From positions 186,001 to 250,000 of the forward strand of contig DIYP01000007.1 in assembly GCA_002427735.1 (NCBI GenBank): a stretch of DNA of 64,000 nucleotides. Direction: 5' to 3'. The DNA is from Flavobacteriales bacterium UBA6051. Lineage in GTDB: Bacteria; Bacteroidota; Bacteroidia; Flavobacteriales_D; Crocinitomicaceae. Below the pieces are notes generated by a model. It was not told where the DNA came from and did not search any database. It worked only from the letters and a program-made list of their open reading frames with translations. Position 1 is the stretch's first letter, and the number at the start of each line of letters is the position of its first letter. The translations under genes and the position numbers were made by a program. Positions 62,878-64,000 of this stretch are shown one piece after another.

Positions 62878-62910
62878 ACATTGTTAATAATGATGTTCAA
62901 ATAGTTAAGT

Positions 62911-62930
62911 CTGCAAGCAAGCACTTGCAG
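62911..62930. repeat. Inverted repeat in the intergenic region between the PUR-family gene and parA
   Basis: CTGCAAG pairs with CTTGCAG around a 6-base loop, 33 bases after the PUR-family stop. There is no T-run, so it may be a weak terminator, an RNA structure or a protein site. Confidence 0.35.
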
Positions 62931-62962
62931 TATTCAGAAGAAAATTAAAGGGTAATTCAGAC

Positions 62963-63298
62963 CTATAAATCTTCAAAGGAAACTTCAGAATAATTCTCTA
63001 CGGAAGAATCGTCTTTTTCAGTGCGGTAATCTTCAGTCTTGTAGTCACCAGTGGCATTTAGCTCTTTGATCTTGTTAACAACATCAGACAATCCATCGGC
63101 AAACTTTTCGAAATCTTCCTTATACAAGAAAATCTTGTGCTTCTGATAATACTCTTTACCATCAGAGAAAGTTTTCTTGCTCTCAGTCATTGTAATGTAT
63201 AAGTCTCTACCCTTCGTCGCCTTCACATCAAAGAAGTAGGTTCTTTTTCCAGCCCTAACTACTTTTGAATATACCTCATCATTCTTATCGTACTCCAT
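62963..63298 (-). CDS. PUR-family (DUF3276) DNA/RNA-binding protein
   Basis: The 111-residue product matches DUF3276, a bacterial single-domain relative of the eukaryotic PUR-alpha nucleic acid-binding proteins (as in Borrelia BpuR). The core SKVVRAGKRTYFFDVKATKGRDLYITMTESKK is near 11-43, followed by KHKIFLYKEDFEKFADGLSDVV. The last 25 residues are acidic and disordered. Likely roles are binding single-stranded DNA or RNA. A TAGTTTTG motif (63317-63324, minus strand) could be the -7 box. No coupled neighbour; parA follows after 173 bases. Confidence 0.88.
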   Translation of the reverse strand: MEYDKNDEVYSKVVRAGKRTYFFDVKATKGRDLYITMTESKKTFSDGKEYYQKHKIFLYKEDFEKFADGLSDVVNKIKELNATGDYKTEDYRTEKDDSSVENYSEVSFEDL

Positions 63299-63371
63299 AC
63301 CGTTTATACTTGGTTACAAAACTATTCCCAACAAATATGACGTTTTTTTTTGAATGTTACAATGGGACGGA

Positions 63372-64000
63372 TTAAGCTTTTTCCTCGGCCAGCTGTTTCT
63401 TATACAATTCGGCATATTCGCCATTCAACGCAAGTAGTTCCTGATGAGAGCCTTCCTCAATAATCGCACCCGCATCTAAATTGATGATTCTTCCAGCATT
63501 GCGTATTGAAGAAATTCGGTGGCTCACGACCAGAGAGGTGATCGCACCTGTTTTCTTTAGATTTGTCAGTATAATTTCTTCAGTTTCAGTATCTACCGCG
63601 GAAAGACAGTCGTCTAAAATAAGCAGCTTTGGATGGCGAATCAATGCCCTCGCAATACTTAGTCGCTGTTTCTGTCCACCACTTAAATTAACCCCTCTCT
63701 CTCCAAGAATTGTTTCGAACTTATTGGGGAAATCCTTTATATTATGATAGACATGGGCCATTGTGGTTACCTCGATCAGTTTGTCATCGTCCACCTCATC
63801 TTGATGCGTGCCGAACCTAAGGTTGTTTCGAATAGAGTCCGAGAAAAGAAAGACATCTTGCGGAACAATCCCTGCTTGATCTCTAAAATGAGCCAAGTTA
63901 ATTTCTTTAATATCTTGACCATCAATAAGTATGACTCCATTGTCAGGCTCGATTTGTCGAAGTAAAAGCTTAAGAATAGTTGATTTTCCGCTTCCCGTTT
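63372..64000 (-). CDS. ABC transporter, ATP-binding end (5' part outside window)
   Basis: The visible 209 codons are the nucleotide-binding domain of an ABC exporter. The Walker A TGSGKST is at the window edge, the signature LSGGQKQR and Walker B LLILDDCLSAVD are in the middle, and the switch histidine is in VVSHRISSI, as in MsbA/MdlB-type exporters that fuse permease and ATPase. The membrane part would lie upstream, beyond base 64000. The usual Walker B Glu after the Asp is replaced by Cys (LDDC), a variation known from some heterodimeric exporters' degenerate sites. The gene is 64 bases downstream of the PUR-family gene's start on the same strand. Confidence 0.9.
   Translation of the reverse strand, partial: TGSGKSTILKLLLRQIEPDNGVILIDGQDIKEINLAHFRDQAGIVPQDVFLFSDSIRNNLRFGTHQDEVDDDKLIEVTTMAHVYHNIKDFPNKFETILGERGVNLSGGQKQRLSIARALIRHPKLLILDDCLSAVDTETEEIILTNLKKTGAITSLVVSHRISSIRNAGRIINLDAGAIIEEGSHQELLALNGEYAELYKKQLAEEKA

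Noticed and set aside
1..64000. tRNA, rRNA, CRISPR arrays, insertion sequences or prophage
   Set aside because: Reading the gaps between genes showed no cloverleaf-like sequences, spaced repeat arrays, transposase genes or terminal inverted repeats; the repressor at 9.2 kb has no phage neighbours.

Overview
The window reads as chromosomal DNA of a Bacteroidota bacterium, most likely order Flavobacteriales (Cryomorphaceae/Crocinitomicaceae-like; family placement is inference). Support comes from TAnnTTTG-type promoters with almost no Shine-Dalgarno sequences, Bacteroidota-restricted families (DUF4301, DUF4835/PorD, DUF5683, DUF3276/PUR, GSCFA, Bacteroidota-type RpoZ and a very large LepB), FKBP/GldI-like gliding lipoproteins, a TonB receptor with a carboxypeptidase-like N-terminal domain, and numerous genes joined by TAATG or ATGA overlaps. 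The window is almost fully coding. I saw no phage, insertion sequence, CRISPR array, rRNA or tRNA.

Layout. 1-6.8 kb (minus): serine synthesis (serA partial, serC), ribosomal protein THX with a histone-H1-like tail, trmH, HU, then rlmI-MATE-fmt. 6.9-9.1 kb (plus): a three-gene unit of an unknown protein, an orphan ABC ATPase and a YihY/BrkB membrane protein. 9.2-13 kb: a LexA/CI-like repressor converging on recQ, then ilvE from a clear promoter. 13.1-16.4 kb: a LuxR-type response regulator and a three-gene unit with an ECF sigma factor and a probable anti-sigma factor. 16.4-20.3 kb: methyltransferase, DUF4301, DUF58 and a DMT transporter. 20.4-28.6 kb (plus): prmC-ligA-(small protein)-dapA-nrnA-GldI-like-FKBP-M23/LysM. 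28.7-34.5 kb (plus): bamD-rpoZ-coaBC-porD-recN-GSCFA. 34.6-36.7 kb (minus): a second ECF sigma factor with a large PKD-containing partner. 36.9-39.3 kb: mdh and a surface protein.

39.3-41.8 kb is the most accessory-looking part: a secreted trypsin-like protease, a small membrane protein, and a 620-base stretch holding what looks like a decayed gene. 41.8-46.8 kb is a thiamine-salvage locus: TonB receptor under a TPP riboswitch, a NadR-like kinase, a PnuC/PnuT transporter and a divergent ThiF/MoeB-rhodanese protein. 46.7-48.5 kb (minus) holds an atypical BLUF-domain protein, a zinc-ribbon/TerB protein and a methyltransferase in one tight unit. 48.6-56.1 kb holds large membrane and glycan-type proteins. 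56.2-64 kb (minus) carries a nuclease-family protein, wbqC, lepB, dapB, DUF5683, parB, parA, a PUR-family protein and the end of an ABC exporter.

Points most worth a second look: a BLUF domain lacking the photochemical Gln and the flavin-contacting Asn; the TPP riboswitch placed inside the thiamine gene run, with a kinase of unproven substrate; the decayed reading frame at 41.4-41.8 kb; the paired TTATCAAC motifs upstream of both HU and parA; the duplicated motif at the N-terminus of the ECF partner; and the THX tail.
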